Positions 35,179 through 45,170 of a stretch of 64,000 nucleotides of DNA are shown here, piece after piece; position 1 is the stretch's first letter, and each line of letters opens with the position of its first letter. The DNA lies in assembly GCF_900250075.1 (NCBI RefSeq), contig NZ_LT977070.1:248001-312000 (forward strand), given 5' to 3'. The DNA comes from Cupriavidus taiwanensis. GTDB taxonomy: Bacteria > Pseudomonadota > Gammaproteobacteria > Burkholderiales > Burkholderiaceae. Below the pieces are notes generated by a model. The model ran no database searches, was not told the origin of the DNA, and saw nothing but the letters and a program-made list of their open reading frames with translations. The translations under genes were made by a program, and so were the position numbers.

Positions 35179-36006
35179 TCAGCTGGCGCCGGGCAACGGC
35201 GGCGCCTCGTCCGGCATCGCCTGCATGTCCAGGCACTCGGCCATCAGACGGCGCGCGACGACGCTATCGACCTGCCGGCCCAGGCGGGCCTGCCGCTTGA
35301 CCAGCTTGGCGTGCAGGCGCCTGGTATAGCGCGCCGGCAGCACCGGCGCCAGTGCTTCGATCACATAGCGCAGACGCTTGCCGGCGATGCGCTGCGCGTG
35401 CACCGCGGCGGGATCGCCCTTGCGGGCATGCCGGGCCAGTGCCCGCAGCTGCTTGCGGCCGCGGCGCACGCGCCGGCGCGCAAAGGTGGCCAGGCGGGCG
35501 CCGTCGCCGCGGGCGCGGGCGGCGAGTTGCGCCAGGTGCGCAAGGTCGCGATGCAGCGCGGGCAGTGGCCAGTCGCGGTAAGTGGCCAGTGTCGCCAGCA
35601 TCGCTGCGCGCGCGGTCTCGCGGCGCTGCCGGGCGGTGTCGGCGATGGCGGCCAGTATCGTGTCTTGCGGCTCCAGTTCGCGGGCCGGGCCGATGGTCTC
35701 GGCCAGGAACACATCCCAGTCGCGCACCGTGGTGGTGGCGCGGGCCAGCGTGCGCAGGTCGCGCTTCCAGCGGTCGCGCTCCTGCCGCGGCAGGGCCGGG
35801 CCCATGGCCCACACGACCGCGCGCGCCCGGCGCAGGGCGATGCGCAACTGGTGCAGGTCTTCCGGGTCGTCGCGGCGCTGCAGCGGGTCCAGGCACGCGT
35901 CGATGCGCGCCAGGCTGGCTTGCGCCAGCGCGGCAAAGGCTGCGGCGGGCCGCGCCTTGCGGCGCAGCTTGGGAGACTGGGCGTCGGCGTTCATGGCGGA
36001 CTGCAT
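35179..36006 (-). CDS. CHAD-domain protein
   Basis: This 275-residue protein has the CHAD helical repeat fold rich in His/Arg/Lys: DDPEDLHQLRIALRRARAVV, TVRDWDVFLAE, and VHAQRIAGKRLRYVIEAL. CHAD domains bind polyphosphate; in Ralstonia eutropha, CHAD proteins have been reported on polyphosphate granules. There is no fused CYTH domain. Start ATG 36006 or 35994 cannot be separated by ribosome-site evidence. Confidence 0.88.
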   Translation of the reverse strand: MQSAMNADAQSPKLRRKARPAAAFAALAQASLARIDACLDPLQRRDDPEDLHQLRIALRRARAVVWAMGPALPRQERDRWKRDLRTLARATTTVRDWDVFLAETIGPARELEPQDTILAAIADTARQRRETARAAMLATLATYRDWPLPALHRDLAHLAQLAARARGDGARLATFARRRVRRGRKQLRALARHARKGDPAAVHAQRIAGKRLRYVIEALAPVLPARYTRRLHAKLVKRQARLGRQVDSVVARRLMAECLDMQAMPDEAPPLPGAS

Positions 36007-36172
36007 GCGGTCAGGCGCGCACGCGAAACGCAGATGCCTTCAGTGTAGGCGACAGCACGCGCTTGGGCGGTATGCGGCGCCAGCGCCGCTTCGGCGGTTG
36101 ACACGCCCCGTCCTTCAGGCTGGAATGCGCAGATTCGCCAGGACCAGCGCCCTGACCCACGAGGAAACCGCC

Positions 36173-36610
36173 ATGACCACCGAACAGGAACGGCTTCTGC
36201 TGCGCGACACCATCGAGGCCGGCTTCCGCCAGGCCGCCTTCGTCAACGACGTCGGCATCGCGCTGGCCGACTGCGGGCCCGGCTGGTGCGAGTCCACGCT
36301 AGCCATCACGGCGCGCCACCTGCAGCACGGCGGCATCGTCCACGCGGGCGTGCAGGCCACCATGGCCGACCACACCGCCGGCGCGGCCGCATCCACCATC
36401 CTGGAGGCGGGCCAGCACGTGGTCACCGCGGAATTCAAGATCAACCTGCTGCGGGCCGTGCGCAGCGAACGGCTGCGCTGCCGGGCCGACGTGCTCAAGT
36501 CCGGCCGCTCCATCATCGTGGTCGAGGCCGACGTGTTTGCCGACGTCCACGGCGAATCCGTGCTGGTCAGCCGGCTCAACGCCACCATGAGCGTGCTGGA
36601 CCTGGCCTGA
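36173..36610 (+). CDS. PaaI-family acyl-CoA thioesterase (hotdog fold)
   Basis: This 145-residue hotdog protein has QHGGIVHAGVQATMADHTAG, holding the catalytic Asp, and VVTAEFKINLLRAVRSERLR, both typical of PaaI. It hydrolyses an acyl-CoA thioester; the substrate is not evident. GAGGAA precedes the ATG. A VOC protein gene follows after 37 bases on the same strand. Confidence 0.85.
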   Translation: MTTEQERLLLRDTIEAGFRQAAFVNDVGIALADCGPGWCESTLAITARHLQHGGIVHAGVQATMADHTAGAAASTILEAGQHVVTAEFKINLLRAVRSERLRCRADVLKSGRSIIVVEADVFADVHGESVLVSRLNATMSVLDLA

Positions 36611-36647
36611 GATCCTCTCTCTCCCATCTCGACAAAGGAAGCCACCC

Positions 36648-37034
36648 ATGATCGACCACACCGGTGTCAGCGTCAGCGATTACGAGAAAAGCCGCGCCTT
36701 CTACCAGGCCGCGCTGGGCGCCATCGGCTACGTGCTGGACAAGGAGTTCCCGGCCAGCGTCACCGGCAGCACCGATGTCGCCGGCTTCGGCACGCCTGGC
36801 CATCCCGATTTCTGGATCCACCGCGGCACGCCCAACCAGCCGCCGGTGCACGTGGCGTTCCGCGTCGACAGCCGCGCGACCGTCGATGCGTTCCATCGCG
36901 CGGCACTGGCCGCGGGCGGGCGCGACAACGGCGCACCCGGCCTGCGCGCGCACTACCACCCCGACTACTACGGCGCCTTCGTGCTGGACCCGGACGGCCA
37001 CAACATCGAGGCGGTCTGCCACAAGCCCGCTTGA
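36648..37034 (+). CDS. VOC-family (glyoxalase/bleomycin-resistance fold) protein
   Basis: This 128-residue protein starts MIDHTGVSVSDYEKSRAFYQ, the VOC opening strand with metal ligand His, and ends YYGAFVLDPDGHNIEAVCH, with the second ligand set. It is one complete pair of beta-alpha-beta units. The substrate cannot be inferred. AAAGGAAG lies upstream. Confidence 0.88.
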   Translation: MIDHTGVSVSDYEKSRAFYQAALGAIGYVLDKEFPASVTGSTDVAGFGTPGHPDFWIHRGTPNQPPVHVAFRVDSRATVDAFHRAALAAGGRDNGAPGLRAHYHPDYYGAFVLDPDGHNIEAVCHKPA

Positions 37035-37065
37035 TGCGGGTTCAGCGGCGGATTCAGCGGCGGGT

Positions 37066-37836
37066 TCAGCGCGTCGCGACGATAAACAGGCGCGGGAACG
37101 GCAGCAGCACCGAGCCGTCCGGCAGCGCCGGGTACGCGTTGGCGATCTCGGTCTGGTAACGGGCCAGGTAGGCGGCACGCTCGGCCTCGTCCAGCGGCTG
37201 CAGGAACGGGCGCAGGCCGCTGCCCTTGAACCACTCCACCACCGCGGCCGGGCCACCGGCGAGCGGATGGTGATAGGTGGTCAGCCACACGTCCACGCGC
37301 TGGCACAGCGGGCGCAGCAGCTCGTAGTACCAGCGCGCCGGCGCGCGTTCGGCGCGGGCCTTGCTGGCGCCGGCAAGCTTGTCGCCCCACGGGCCTTCTG
37401 CCGCCACCCGGCGCATCAGCTGGTGCGCGGGTTCTTCCAGGTTGTCCGGCATCTGCACGGCTAGCGTGCCACCCGGGGAAAGCTTCGACACCAGTTCGGG
37501 AAACAAGCGGGCGTGGTCGGGCAGCCACTGCAGCACCGCGTTGGCGAGGATCACGTCGTACGGGCCGGCCTCGTCCCAGGCGCCGATGTCGGCCACGCGG
37601 AACTGCACGTCGGGCAGGCGCTTGCGCGCGGCGTCGATCATGTCCTGCGAGCTGTCCAGCCCGGTTACCGAGGCGCCGGCATAGCGCGCCAGCAGCACCT
37701 CGGTGGAGTTGCCGGGACCGCAGCCGATATCCACCGCGCTGCGCGCGATCTCGTTGGGAATGGCTGCCACCAGGTCACGGACCGGGCGGGTGCGTTCGTC
37801 TTCGAAGGCGACGTATTGGTGGGCGGACCAGCTCAT
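37066..37836 (-). CDS. tam: Trans-aconitate 2-methyltransferase
   Basis: This 256-residue SAM methyltransferase has VDIGCGPGNSTEVLLARY (motif I), VTGLDSSQDMIDAARKRL, and NAVLQWLPDHARLFPELV. Tam starts with W-x-A/P-x-x-Y-x-x-F, seen here as WSAHQYVAFEDERTRPVRDL. It methylates trans-aconitate, an inhibitor of aconitase. AGGAGAT precedes the ATG. A 10-14 base repeat (GCGGGTTCAGCG-like, three copies) lies across its 3' end. Confidence 0.87.
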   Translation of the reverse strand: MSWSAHQYVAFEDERTRPVRDLVAAIPNEIARSAVDIGCGPGNSTEVLLARYAGASVTGLDSSQDMIDAARKRLPDVQFRVADIGAWDEAGPYDVILANAVLQWLPDHARLFPELVSKLSPGGTLAVQMPDNLEEPAHQLMRRVAAEGPWGDKLAGASKARAERAPARWYYELLRPLCQRVDVWLTTYHHPLAGGPAAVVEWFKGSGLRPFLQPLDEAERAAYLARYQTEIANAYPALPDGSVLLPFPRLFIVATR

Positions 37837-37998
37837 GGGGATCTCCTGATATCGGGCGCAGGTCAGTAGGATACGCCTGCAGTAGCCAACGCAGACCAGC
37901 CGTAGCCAACACCGCTTGAACCAGGCTCCCCTCTCCCGCGCGCGTGAGAGAGGAGCAAACCGGTGGCAGGCACAGGCCATCGGTCGGCAAAAAACAAA

Positions 37999-38022
37999 AA
38001 GCCCGGCATCTCTGCCGGGCTT
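37999..38022 (-). terminator. Rho-independent terminator of the yidC operon
   Basis: GCCCGGCA (38001-38008) pairs with TGCCGGGC (38013-38020). On the minus strand it is followed by a T run (A-rich 37989-38000). It lies just after yidC. Confidence 0.88.
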
Positions 38023-38047
38023 TCCGTCACCGCATCTTGCAACAGGC

Positions 38048-39718
38048 TCAGCTCTTGGCCACCACGGCCGTCTTGCCCTTGCCCAGCATCCGGTTGATCT
38101 GCCACTGCTGCGCGATCGACAGGATGTTGTTCACCACCCAGTACAGCACCAGGCCGGCCGGGAAGAAGAAGAACATCACCGAGAACACCAGCGGCATGAT
38201 CGTCATCACCTTGGCCTGCACCGGATCCGGCGGGGTCGGGTTCAGCTTGGTCTGCACGAACATCGACACGGCCATCACGATCGGCAGGATGTAGAACGGA
38301 TCCGGCACCGACAGGTCCTTGATCCAGCCCAGCCACGGCGCGCCGCGCATTTCCACCGACGACAGCAGCACCCAGTACAGCGCGATGAACACCGGGATCT
38401 GGATCACGATCGGCAGGCAGCCGCCGAGCGGGTTGACCTTCTCGGTGCGGTACAGGCCCATCATCTCCTGGTTCATCTTCTGCGGGTCGTTCTTGTAACG
38501 CTCGCGGATCGCGGTCATGCGCGGCTGCAGGTCCTTCATCTTGCCCATGGACTTGTAGCTTGCCGCCGACAGCGGGAAGAACACCAGCTTGATCAGCACC
38601 GTCAGCGCGATGATCGACCAGCCCCAGTTGCCCAGGAAGCCGTGCAGCTTTTCCAGCAGCCAGAACAGCGGCTTGGCCAGGATGGTCAGCCAGCCGTAGT
38701 CCTTCACCAGCTCCAGGCCCGGGGCGATCTTCTCGAGCATGTGCTCTTCCTGCGGGCCGGCGAACAGGCGTGCATCGGTGCTCACGCTCGCGCCCGGGGC
38801 CAGTTGGCCCAGCGGCTGCTGCACGCCCACGCGGTACAGGTGCGGATCGATCTGCTGCACGTAGAAGCTGCGCTCCTTGCCGGTCTGCGGAATCCACGCC
38901 GAGGCAAAGTAGTGCTGCACCATCGCCACCCAGCCGTTATTGGCGGCGGCCGGCACGGTGGCCTTGCCCTTGGCGATGTCTTCGAAGTCGATCTTGTGGT
39001 ACTTGTCGGCGTCGGTGTAGACCGCCGGACCGGTGAAGGTGCTGTAGAACTGCGACTGCTCGACCTTGCTGCCGTCGCGCGCCAGTTCCAGGTACAGCGT
39101 CGGCGAGACCGGCGCGGTGCCCGCGTTGGTGACGTCGAACTTGCTGTCGACCACGTAGCTGCCCTTGCGGAAGGTGTAGGTCTTGACCAGCTTCACGCCG
39201 TTCTTCTCGGCGCTCAGCACCACCTGCAGCTGCTCGGCGCCGTCCAGCGTGCGCGGGCCCGGGGCCGCGGTGAACAGCGTGGTGTGGTTGGGCAGGTCGC
39301 CGCCGATCAGGCCCGAGCGGGCCATGTAGGTGCGCACGTTGTCGCGCTCGAACAGCACCACCGGCTTGCCGTCCTTCTCATGCTCCTTGAGCAGCTCCAG
39401 GCGCGACACGATGCCGCCGGCGGTGTCGATCTCGGCGCGCACCGTGTCGGTGGTCACCACGATCTTCTCGCCGGTGGGCTGGGCCGCGGCCTGCGGCGCG
39501 GCGCCCGCGGCCGGGGCGGCTGCGCCCGGCTGGACGTTGGCCTTGGGCACGTCGCCCTGCGCGGCCGCGCCGCTGGCGGCCGGCGCCGAAGCGGCCTGCT
39601 GCTGCGTCGTGCTCGGGAAGAACATCGACGCATGGCCGTTGGCGCGCTGCCAGTTGTCGTAGAGCAGCACGAGGGACATCGAGAAGATGACCCAGAGGAT
39701 GGTGCGTTTGATATCCAT
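38048..39718 (-). CDS. yidC: Membrane protein insertase
   Basis: This 556-residue inner-membrane insertase (Oxa1/Alb3 family) folds and inserts membrane proteins with or without Sec[23 protein letters not shown] is the N-terminal helix; a large periplasmic P1 domain (about residues 60-355) follows. The conserved C-terminal core has [19 protein letters not shown] and [20 protein letters not shown]. Between anchor and P1 lies an Ala/Gln/Pro-rich linker. It is downstream of yidD. Confidence 0.97.
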   Translation of the reverse strand: MDIKRTILWVIFSMSLVLLYDNWQRANGHASMFFPSTTQQQAASAPAASGAAAQGDVPKANVQPGAAAPAAGAAPQAAAQPTGEKIVVTTDTVRAEIDTAGGIVSRLELLKEHEKDGKPVVLFERDNVRTYMARSGLIGGDLPNHTTLFTAAPGPRTLDGAEQLQVVLSAEKNGVKLVKTYTFRKGSYVVDSKFDVTNAGTAPVSPTLYLELARDGSKVEQSQFYSTFTGPAVYTDADKYHKIDFEDIAKGKATVPAAANNGWVAMVQHYFASAWIPQTGKERSFYVQQIDPHLYRVGVQQPLGQLAPGASVSTDARLFAGPQEEHMLEKIAPGLELVKDYGWLTILAKPLFWLLEKLHGFLGNWGWSIIALTVLIKLVFFPLSAASYKSMGKMKDLQPRMTAIRERYKNDPQKMNQEMMGLYRTEKVNPLGGCLPIVIQIPVFIALYWVLLSSVEMRGAPWLGWIKDLSVPDPFYILPIVMAVSMFVQTKLNPTPPDPVQAKVMTIMPLVFSVMFFFFPAGLVLYWVVNNILSIAQQWQINRMLGKGKTAVVAKS

Positions 39719-39739
39719 GTCTGGCTGTGGTCGGAAAAA

Positions 39740-40021
39740 TCAGGGTCTGGGCAGACGGATTGCCACGGGCGCACGGCCTGTGGCGGCATGGACTGGCGTG
39801 TCTGCTTCCGTGCCCGGCACGGGATCATACCCGCCTTGGGCGAAAGGATGGCAGCGGCACAGCCGGCAGGCGGCCATCCAGCTGCCGCGCGCGGCGCCAT
39901 GATGGACGATGGCGTCGCGGGCGTAGTCGGAACAGGTCGGCAGGAAGCGGCACTGCGAGCCCAGGTAAGGGCTGAGGGCGATCTTGTAGACGCGCAGCAG
40001 GGCTAGCAGGATTCGCTTCAT
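39740..40021 (-). CDS. yidD: Membrane protein insertion efficiency factor
   Basis: This 93-residue peripheral membrane protein starts [20 protein letters not shown] and has the family's three conserved Cys ([15 protein letters not shown] and [20 protein letters not shown]). The C-terminus extends about 20 residues past the core. It starts 11 bases after rnpA and stops 21 bases before yidC. Confidence 0.95.
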   Translation of the reverse strand: MKRILLALLRVYKIALSPYLGSQCRFLPTCSDYARDAIVHHGAARGSWMAACRLCRCHPFAQGGYDPVPGTEADTPVHAATGRAPVAIRLPRP

Positions 40022-40031
40022 GGCGGGGCGG

Positions 40032-40496
40032 TCAGGCTGGCTGGCCTGGTGGCTGGCTTGGCGAGGGGCTCGCCGGCGGCGCCGCGGTGGGCGGTGCCGG
40101 GGGCGAGGCAGGCGGCGCGGGCGGCGGCAGTGGCTTTGCCGCTACGTCGAGCAGGCTGGCGATTTCCGCCGCGCATGCCCTTCGGACCGCCGCGCGCGTG
40201 GCAAATTCCACGCGCGGGAACTTCGCTTGCAGGCGCAGCAGCACGTCGCGACCCGCCAGTTGTTCACGGCGCTGGCGGAACAGCTCGCGCGCCATGCGCT
40301 TCACCAGGTTGCGCTCGGCGGCGCGCGGCGCGAACTTCTTGCCCACCACCACGCCCAGGCGGCCTTCCGGCCGGTCATTGGGGCGTACATAGAGCACGAA
40401 GTGGGTGCTGCGCCGCCGGGGCCGCAAAGCAAAAACGGATGAAAACTCATCCGTCTTTGTAAGCCTCGCGGCTTTGGGGAAGGCATGGGCTGACAC
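40032..40496 (-). CDS. rnpA: Ribonuclease P protein component
   Basis: This 154-residue protein is the basic subunit that helps RNase P RNA mature tRNA 5' ends. [20 protein letters not shown] is the usual start and [20 protein letters not shown] carries the RNP motif. A 35-residue Pro/Ala/Ser-rich tail follows the core, longer than in most homologues. GTG 40496 is chosen because homologues start here ([12 protein letters not shown]); another GTG lies 12 bases upstream. Confidence 0.93.
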   Translation of the reverse strand: MSAHAFPKAARLTKTDEFSSVFALRPRRRSTHFVLYVRPNDRPEGRLGVVVGKKFAPRAAERNLVKRMARELFRQRREQLAGRDVLLRLQAKFPRVEFATRAAVRRACAAEIASLLDVAAKPLPPPAPPASPPAPPTAAPPASPSPSQPPGQPA

Positions 40497-40668
40497 GCTG
40501 GGTGACACTGGCAAGCGCTGGCAAATAAGACTGCTGGCGCGAAGCGGCGCCCTGCGGCAAGCTGCCGGCCGACCTGAAGCCGGGGCGGTGGGCATTGACG
40601 GCCGCGCGGCACGGCTGCGGTACGCTGCAGCCGGCGCCGGGCGCGCCGTCAGGCCGGTCGCCCGGGCC

Positions 40669-40803
40669 TCAGATGGCCAGGCGCTTGCGGCCCTTGGCGC
40701 GACGAGCGTTGATGACGGCACGGCCGCCGCGGGTCTTCATGCGCACGCGGAAACCGTGGGTACGCTTGCGGCGGGTAACGGAAGGTTGGTAGGTACGTTT
40801 CAT
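40669..40803 (-). CDS. rpmH: 50S ribosomal protein L34
   Basis: This 44-residue protein reads [18 protein letters not shown], then [20 protein letters not shown], and ends RKRLAI. It is short and therefore easy to miss. It is the first gene of the leftward rpmH-rnpA-yidD-yidC group and marks the left edge of oriC. Confidence 0.98.
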   Translation of the reverse strand: MKRTYQPSVTRRKRTHGFRVRMKTRGGRAVINARRAKGRKRLAI

Positions 40804-41312
40804 GTTGCACTCTCTGGTTGATCTTGGCTCGCCCGACTCCGGCCGGTGCCGGGGTGCCGTGGCCGCCGCGTATGGTTCGCATGGGGTTGCCGCTTGCGAG
40901 GGAACTGCAGCGGCGTGTCCGACGATTCTGGTTCTGTCTTAGCTGCCGGCCGAAGGGCGCGCGCTGCAGGCAGGTAGCCTGTGGGCGCGGACGGCACGGA
41001 CAGGCCAGACCCGGCGATGCGCATACGTGATCCCCTGCCGCATCGCAGAACCCGCCATTTAAACGATTTTCCGCGACGCTGTCAAGGCAGCAGTCTGTGT
41101 GCGACGGCACAATCGCCACACTGCCGCAAGCCCCGTGGTGCGCCATTGTCCACAACAGCCGGTGGGTAACCAATAGTGCCCCGAAGGACACCTCCAGCGC
41201 CGCCATCCACAGGCGAAGTCCCTGTTTTGCCTGAGTTTTTGCCCCTTTTTGCCTCCCGGAAACCCGCATGGGAGCAAGGGTTGTGCACATCAATCCACTG
41301 CATTTGCACAAG

Positions 41313-41341
41313 TTGTCCACAGACTTATCCTTTGTGGATAA
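41313..41341. promoter_or_regulatory. DnaA box pair
   Basis: TTGTCCACA (41313-41321) and the perfect inverted TGTGGATAA (41333-41341) are 11 bases apart. TTATCC and GGATAA arms inside make a small palindrome. This is the strongest DnaA-binding signature in the window. Confidence 0.85.
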
Positions 41342-41502
41342 CTCAGGGGCGGGGGTACAATCCGGGTCCAAACACAACACGGGCTGCGTGGCGCAGGCGC
41401 AACCCGGGCTCCCACCGCGGCAACGCATGACTTTACGCACGCCAGTGCGGCGAACCGGAAGGCTCGCTGGCGGCTGCATGGCATGCCGCGGCGGCCTCGA
41501 CC

Positions 41503-41580
41503 TTGGGAATGGATTCCCAATAGAGCCGAGGCGGCCCGGATCACGCGGCGCATACGCCGCCCGTGGCGTACCCGGGCCGC
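41503..41580. promoter_or_regulatory. Palindromes in the dnaA leader
   Basis: TTGGGAATGGATTCCCAA (41503-41520) is a perfect inverted repeat with 8-bp arms. GCGGCCCGG (41531-41539) pairs with CCGGGCCGC (41572-41580), enclosing GCGGCG/CGCCGC (41545-41550/41555-41560). Both lie between the DnaA boxes and the dnaA ATG, so they could be an operator and an RNA hairpin controlling dnaA. I know no named motif for them. Confidence 0.5.
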
Positions 41581-41620
41581 CGGCAAGGCGGCAACGGGTG
41601 CGACTACTTAACAACAAACA

Positions 41621-43393
41621 ATGCAAGATTTCTGGCAGGCGGCAGCCGCGCAACTCGAGCGCGAACTGACGCCGCAACAGTTCAAAACGTGGATCAAGCC
41701 GCTGGCGCCCGTTGCGTTCGATGAAGAAACGCATGCGCTGCGGATTGCTGCGCCCAACCGTTTCAAGCTCGACTGGGTCAAGAGTCAGTTTTCGGGGCGC
41801 ATCACCGCCCTGGCCTGCGAATACTGGGAAGCGCAGGTCAGCGTCCAGTTCGTGCTCGATCCCGCCGCGTCGGGGCGTGCCGCTGCCTACATGCAGCCGG
41901 CCCAGCCCGGCATGGGCGCGGGCGGCATGGAGCGCATGGAACATCACGCAGCCCCGGGTACGGGCATGGGTGGCTATCCCGGCGCCCAGCCCGTTCAGCC
42001 GATGGGTGGCCAGGCCCCGTTTGCCATGCCTGGCCAGCCGGCGCAGCCCGGCTATGGCGAATACCCGAGCGCGGCCGCGTATGGCCTGGGGCAGCCGCAA
42101 TACGGCAATCCGGGCAACCCCGGCAACCCGGCCGGCATGCCCTCCGCCGCCCCGCTTCCGGCCGGCGCGCGCCACCAGGGCATGGGCCAGCATCCCGGCC
42201 AGCACCACCCGCAGCACAGCGCCGAGCTGGGCGAGATCGACGTGGTCCAGATGGACCCCGCCGAAGCCAGCGCCCGCTCCTATCGCGCGCCGCAGCAGGG
42301 CCAGCACCCGCATGCCGCGATGGGCAACGCTGTGCAGATGCCCGGCCACCAGCCCAGCGACACGGTGCATGAGCGCTCGCGCCTGAACCCGATCCTGACC
42401 TTCGACAACTTCGTCACTGGCAAGGCCAACCAGCTGGCGCGCGCCGCCGCCATCCAGGTGGCCAACAACCCGGGCAAGTCCTACAACCCGCTGTATCTCT
42501 ATGGCGGCGTGGGCCTGGGCAAGACCCACCTGATCCACTCCATCGGCAACCACATGCTGATGGAGAACCCGCGCGCGCGCATCCGCTACATCCACGCCGA
42601 GCAGTACGTGTCCGACGTGGTCAAGGCCTACCAGCGCAAGGCGTTCGACGAGTTCAAGCGCTACTACCACTCGCTGGACCTGCTGCTGATCGACGATATC
42701 CAGTTCTTCTCCGGCAAGAACCGCACGCAGGAAGAGTTCTTCTACGCCTTCGAGGCCCTGATCGCCAACCGGGCGCAGGTGATCATCACCAGCGATACCT
42801 ACCCCAAGGAGATCACCGGCATCGACGACCGCCTGATCTCGCGCTTCGATTCCGGCCTGACCGTGGCGATCGAGCCGCCCGAGCTGGAAATGCGCGTGGC
42901 GATCCTGATGAAGAAGGCCGCCGCCGAGAACGTCAACGTTCCGGAAGAGGTCGCCTTCTTCGTCGCCAAGCACCTGCGGTCCAACGTGCGCGAGCTGGAA
43001 GGCGCGCTGCGCAAGATCCTGGCGTTCAGCAACTTCCACGGCAAGGACATCACCATCGAGGTGACGCGCGAAGCGCTGAAGGACCTGCTGACCGTGCAGA
43101 ACCGCCAGATCTCTGTGGAGAACATCCAGAAGACCTGCGCGGATTTCTACAACATCAAGGTCGCTGACATGTATTCGAAAAAGCGGCCTGCCAATATTGC
43201 ACGGCCGCGCCAGATCGCGATGTACCTGGCCAAGGAGCTGACGCAGAAGAGCCTGCCGGAGATCGGCGAACTCTTCGGCGGCCGCGACCACACCACCGTG
43301 CTGCACGCCGTGCGCAAGATTGCCGACGAACGCAGCAAGGATGCGCAGCTCAACCATGAGCTGCACGTGCTGGAGCAGACGCTCAAGGGCTAA
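41621..43393 (+). CDS. dnaA: Chromosomal replication initiator protein
   Basis: This 590-residue AAA+ initiator melts oriC. Domain I starts [20 protein letters not shown]. Domain II is a linker of roughly 160 residues, rich in Gly, Met, Pro and Gln (about 85-245). The AAA+ domain has [18 protein letters not shown] (Walker A) and [13 protein letters not shown] (Walker B). Domain IV ends with [15 protein letters not shown], the DNA-binding signature near residue 550. E. coli DnaA is 467 residues, so nearly all the extra length is linker. Confidence 0.98.
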   Translation: MQDFWQAAAAQLERELTPQQFKTWIKPLAPVAFDEETHALRIAAPNRFKLDWVKSQFSGRITALACEYWEAQVSVQFVLDPAASGRAAAYMQPAQPGMGAGGMERMEHHAAPGTGMGGYPGAQPVQPMGGQAPFAMPGQPAQPGYGEYPSAAAYGLGQPQYGNPGNPGNPAGMPSAAPLPAGARHQGMGQHPGQHHPQHSAELGEIDVVQMDPAEASARSYRAPQQGQHPHAAMGNAVQMPGHQPSDTVHERSRLNPILTFDNFVTGKANQLARAAAIQVANNPGKSYNPLYLYGGVGLGKTHLIHSIGNHMLMENPRARIRYIHAEQYVSDVVKAYQRKAFDEFKRYYHSLDLLLIDDIQFFSGKNRTQEEFFYAFEALIANRAQVIITSDTYPKEITGIDDRLISRFDSGLTVAIEPPELEMRVAILMKKAAAENVNVPEEVAFFVAKHLRSNVRELEGALRKILAFSNFHGKDITIEVTREALKDLLTVQNRQISVENIQKTCADFYNIKVADMYSKKRPANIARPRQIAMYLAKELTQKSLPEIGELFGGRDHTTVLHAVRKIADERSKDAQLNHELHVLEQTLKG

Positions 43394-43496
43394 ATGCCGA
43401 ACCGCGCGCCATGGCCGCGAGCGACGGCAAGGGTGCGAACGCAACAACCACCGTCACCGCAGAAGCGCAACGGCAAGGGCGAGCGCAACAACCACC

Positions 43497-43588
43497 GTCG
43501 TCCCCGCGAATGCGGGGATCCAGTGACTTTGTTGTCCCCGTAGGGGACGTTTAAAGACGCTAGGTTTCCGCCTCCGCGGGAACGACGG
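43497..43588. repeat. REP-like element, GTCGTCCCCGCG family
   Basis: GTCGTCCCCGCGAATGCGGG opens the element and CCGCGGGAACGACGG closes it, forming an imperfect long palindrome with an inner TTGTCCCCGTAGGGGAC hairpin. A better preserved copy of the same family lies at 45101-45170. Confidence 0.75.
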
Positions 43589-43814
43589 AGTAGAAGTCAG
43601 TTTTGAAGGGCCAGCCCCCGAGGCTGGCATACTGTAGGGTGTGCGTCACGGGATGCCGTGGCGCCTGGGGAATTAACGTCAGCGACGCCGGGGCAAGTGT
43701 CCGGAAAGTGGCCACTGATAAGGCTTTGCGGTGAGTCGGGACGGGATGGCAAAAACGATTGGCGCCAGCGTGGCTTTTTGGGCACAGCTGGCCCGCCGGC
43801 CGGTCCCGCCCCGC

Positions 43815-43844
43815 TTCACCGCAGCGGCTTATCCTTGGTACAAT
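43815..43844 (+). promoter_or_regulatory. Candidate dnaN promoter
   Basis: TTCACC (43815-43820) and TACAAT (43839-43844) are 18 bases apart, about 85 bases ahead of dnaN. The -10 has one mismatch to consensus. Confidence 0.5.
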
Positions 43845-43930
43845 GGCACATTAACTCCTTGATTCCTAAGTGAATTTGGAGTTGTTTGCGTTCTGCGGTC
43901 GCCGATTACAAACGACGAAGGATAAATTCA

Positions 43931-45046
43931 ATGCAATTGGTCAAAACCTCGCGAGACAACCTGCTGCGTCCGCTGCAAATCGTGAGCGGCATCGTGGAGC
44001 GCCGCCACACCCTCCCGATCCTGGCCAACCTGCTGATTCGCAAGTCCGGGTCGAACGTATCCTTCCTGTCGACCGACATCGAAATCCAGATCACCACGCA
44101 TGCGGAATGCGGCGTCGGCAATGACAGCGTCGCCACCACCGTGGCCGCGCGCAAGCTGCTGGACATCCTGCGCGCCATGCCCGACGGCGACGTCGCCCTG
44201 TCGCTCAACGACAAGCGCATGACCGTGCAATCCGGCAAGAGCCGCTTTGCCCTGCAGACGCTGGCCGCCGAAGAATTCCCGACCGTGGCCGAAGCCAGCG
44301 AATTTAACGCCAGCGTCAGCCTGCCGCAGAAGACCTTCAAGCACCTGCTGGCGATGGTCCACTTCGCCATGGCGCAGCAGGACATCCGCTACTACCTGAA
44401 CGGCATGCTGCTGGTGGTGGAAGGCAAGAAGGTCATGGCAGTCGCCACCGACGGCCACCGCCTGGCCTACTGCGGCGTCGAGCTGGAAAACGAAGCGGCT
44501 GGTGTCGGCTCGCGCCAGGAAGTCATCATCCCGCGCAAGACCATCCTGGAACTGCAGCGCCTGCTGGAAGACAACGACGATCCGGTCACGGTGCAGCTGG
44601 CCGCCAACCAGGTCAAGTTCACGTTCGCCAATATCGAACTGATCTCCAAGCTGGTCGAAGGCAAGTTCCCGGACTTCCAGCGCGTGATCCCCAAGGGCTA
44701 CAAGAACGCCTTCGCGATCGACCGCGTGCAGCTGCAGCAGGCGCTGCAACGCACCGCGATCCTGACCACCGACAAATTCAAGGGCGTGCGCTGCATCCTC
44801 GACACGCACATGCTCAAGATCAGCTCCACCAACGCCGACCAGGAAGAGGCGCAGGAAGAGCTGGAACTCGATTACTCGGGCGACGCGCTCGATATCGGCT
44901 TCAACGTGACCTACCTGCTCGACGTGCTTGCCAACCTGAAGACCGAGCAGGTGCAGGTCAGCCTCGGCGACTCGAATTCGAGTGCGCTGATCACCGTGCC
45001 GGACGACGACAACTTCAAGTACGTCGTCATGCCGATGCGCATCTGA
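43931..45046 (+). CDS. dnaN: DNA polymerase III beta sliding clamp
   Basis: This 371-residue clamp tethers replicative polymerase. MQLVKTSRDNLLRPLQIVSG is the start and ITVPDDDNFKYVVMPMRI the end, both typical of betaproteobacterial DnaN. It has three clamp domains of standard length. AAGGA lies eight bases before the ATG, which is chosen over a longer frame. Confidence 0.98.
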   Translation: MQLVKTSRDNLLRPLQIVSGIVERRHTLPILANLLIRKSGSNVSFLSTDIEIQITTHAECGVGNDSVATTVAARKLLDILRAMPDGDVALSLNDKRMTVQSGKSRFALQTLAAEEFPTVAEASEFNASVSLPQKTFKHLLAMVHFAMAQQDIRYYLNGMLLVVEGKKVMAVATDGHRLAYCGVELENEAAGVGSRQEVIIPRKTILELQRLLEDNDDPVTVQLAANQVKFTFANIELISKLVEGKFPDFQRVIPKGYKNAFAIDRVQLQQALQRTAILTTDKFKGVRCILDTHMLKISSTNADQEEAQEELELDYSGDALDIGFNVTYLLDVLANLKTEQVQVSLGDSNSSALITVPDDDNFKYVVMPMRI

Positions 45047-45100
45047 TGACCGGGCCGAAGACATCGACGACCTGACAACCATGGAGCCATGCAAGCCCAC

Positions 45101-45170
45101 GTCGTCCCCGCGAAAGCGGGGACCCAGCGTCTTTAACGACGCTGGATTCCCGCTTTCGCGGGAATGACGG
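45101..45170. repeat. REP-like element, nearly perfect long palindrome
   Basis: GTCGTCCCCGCGAAAGCGGG on the left pairs with CCCGCTTTCGCGGGAATGAC on the right. In the centre, CCAGCGTC and GACGCTGG flank TTTAAC. It is the second copy of the family at 43497-43588. Such elements are abundant in Burkholderiales and are often moved by RAYT transposases. Confidence 0.85.

Larger units (their letters stand above)
40804..41620. other. Chromosomal replication origin region (oriC)
   Basis: This gene-free gap between rpmH and dnaA holds DnaA-box-like 9-mers: TTGTCCACA at 41146-41154 and 41313-41321, and a perfect TTATCCACA (as TGTGGATAA) at 41333-41341. A weaker CCATCCACA lies at 41203-41211. Stretches around 41085-41350 are more AT-rich than the surroundings (TTTTTGCCCCTTTTTGCC and similar), fitting an unwinding element. 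Position between the two operons is the standard oriC site in Burkholderiales. Confidence 0.85.
43394..43930. other. dnaA-dnaN intergenic region
   Basis: About 540 bases with no gene. It carries a REP-like repeat (43497-43588), a short direct repeat (GCAACAACCACCGTC at 43441-43455, again at about 43485-43499), and a dnaN promoter candidate (43815-43844). Confidence 0.65.

Noticed and set aside
40649..43447. Long minus-strand open frame covering oriC and dnaA
   Set aside because: It runs opposite dnaA and through oriC, has no recognisable domain and conflicts with rpmH.
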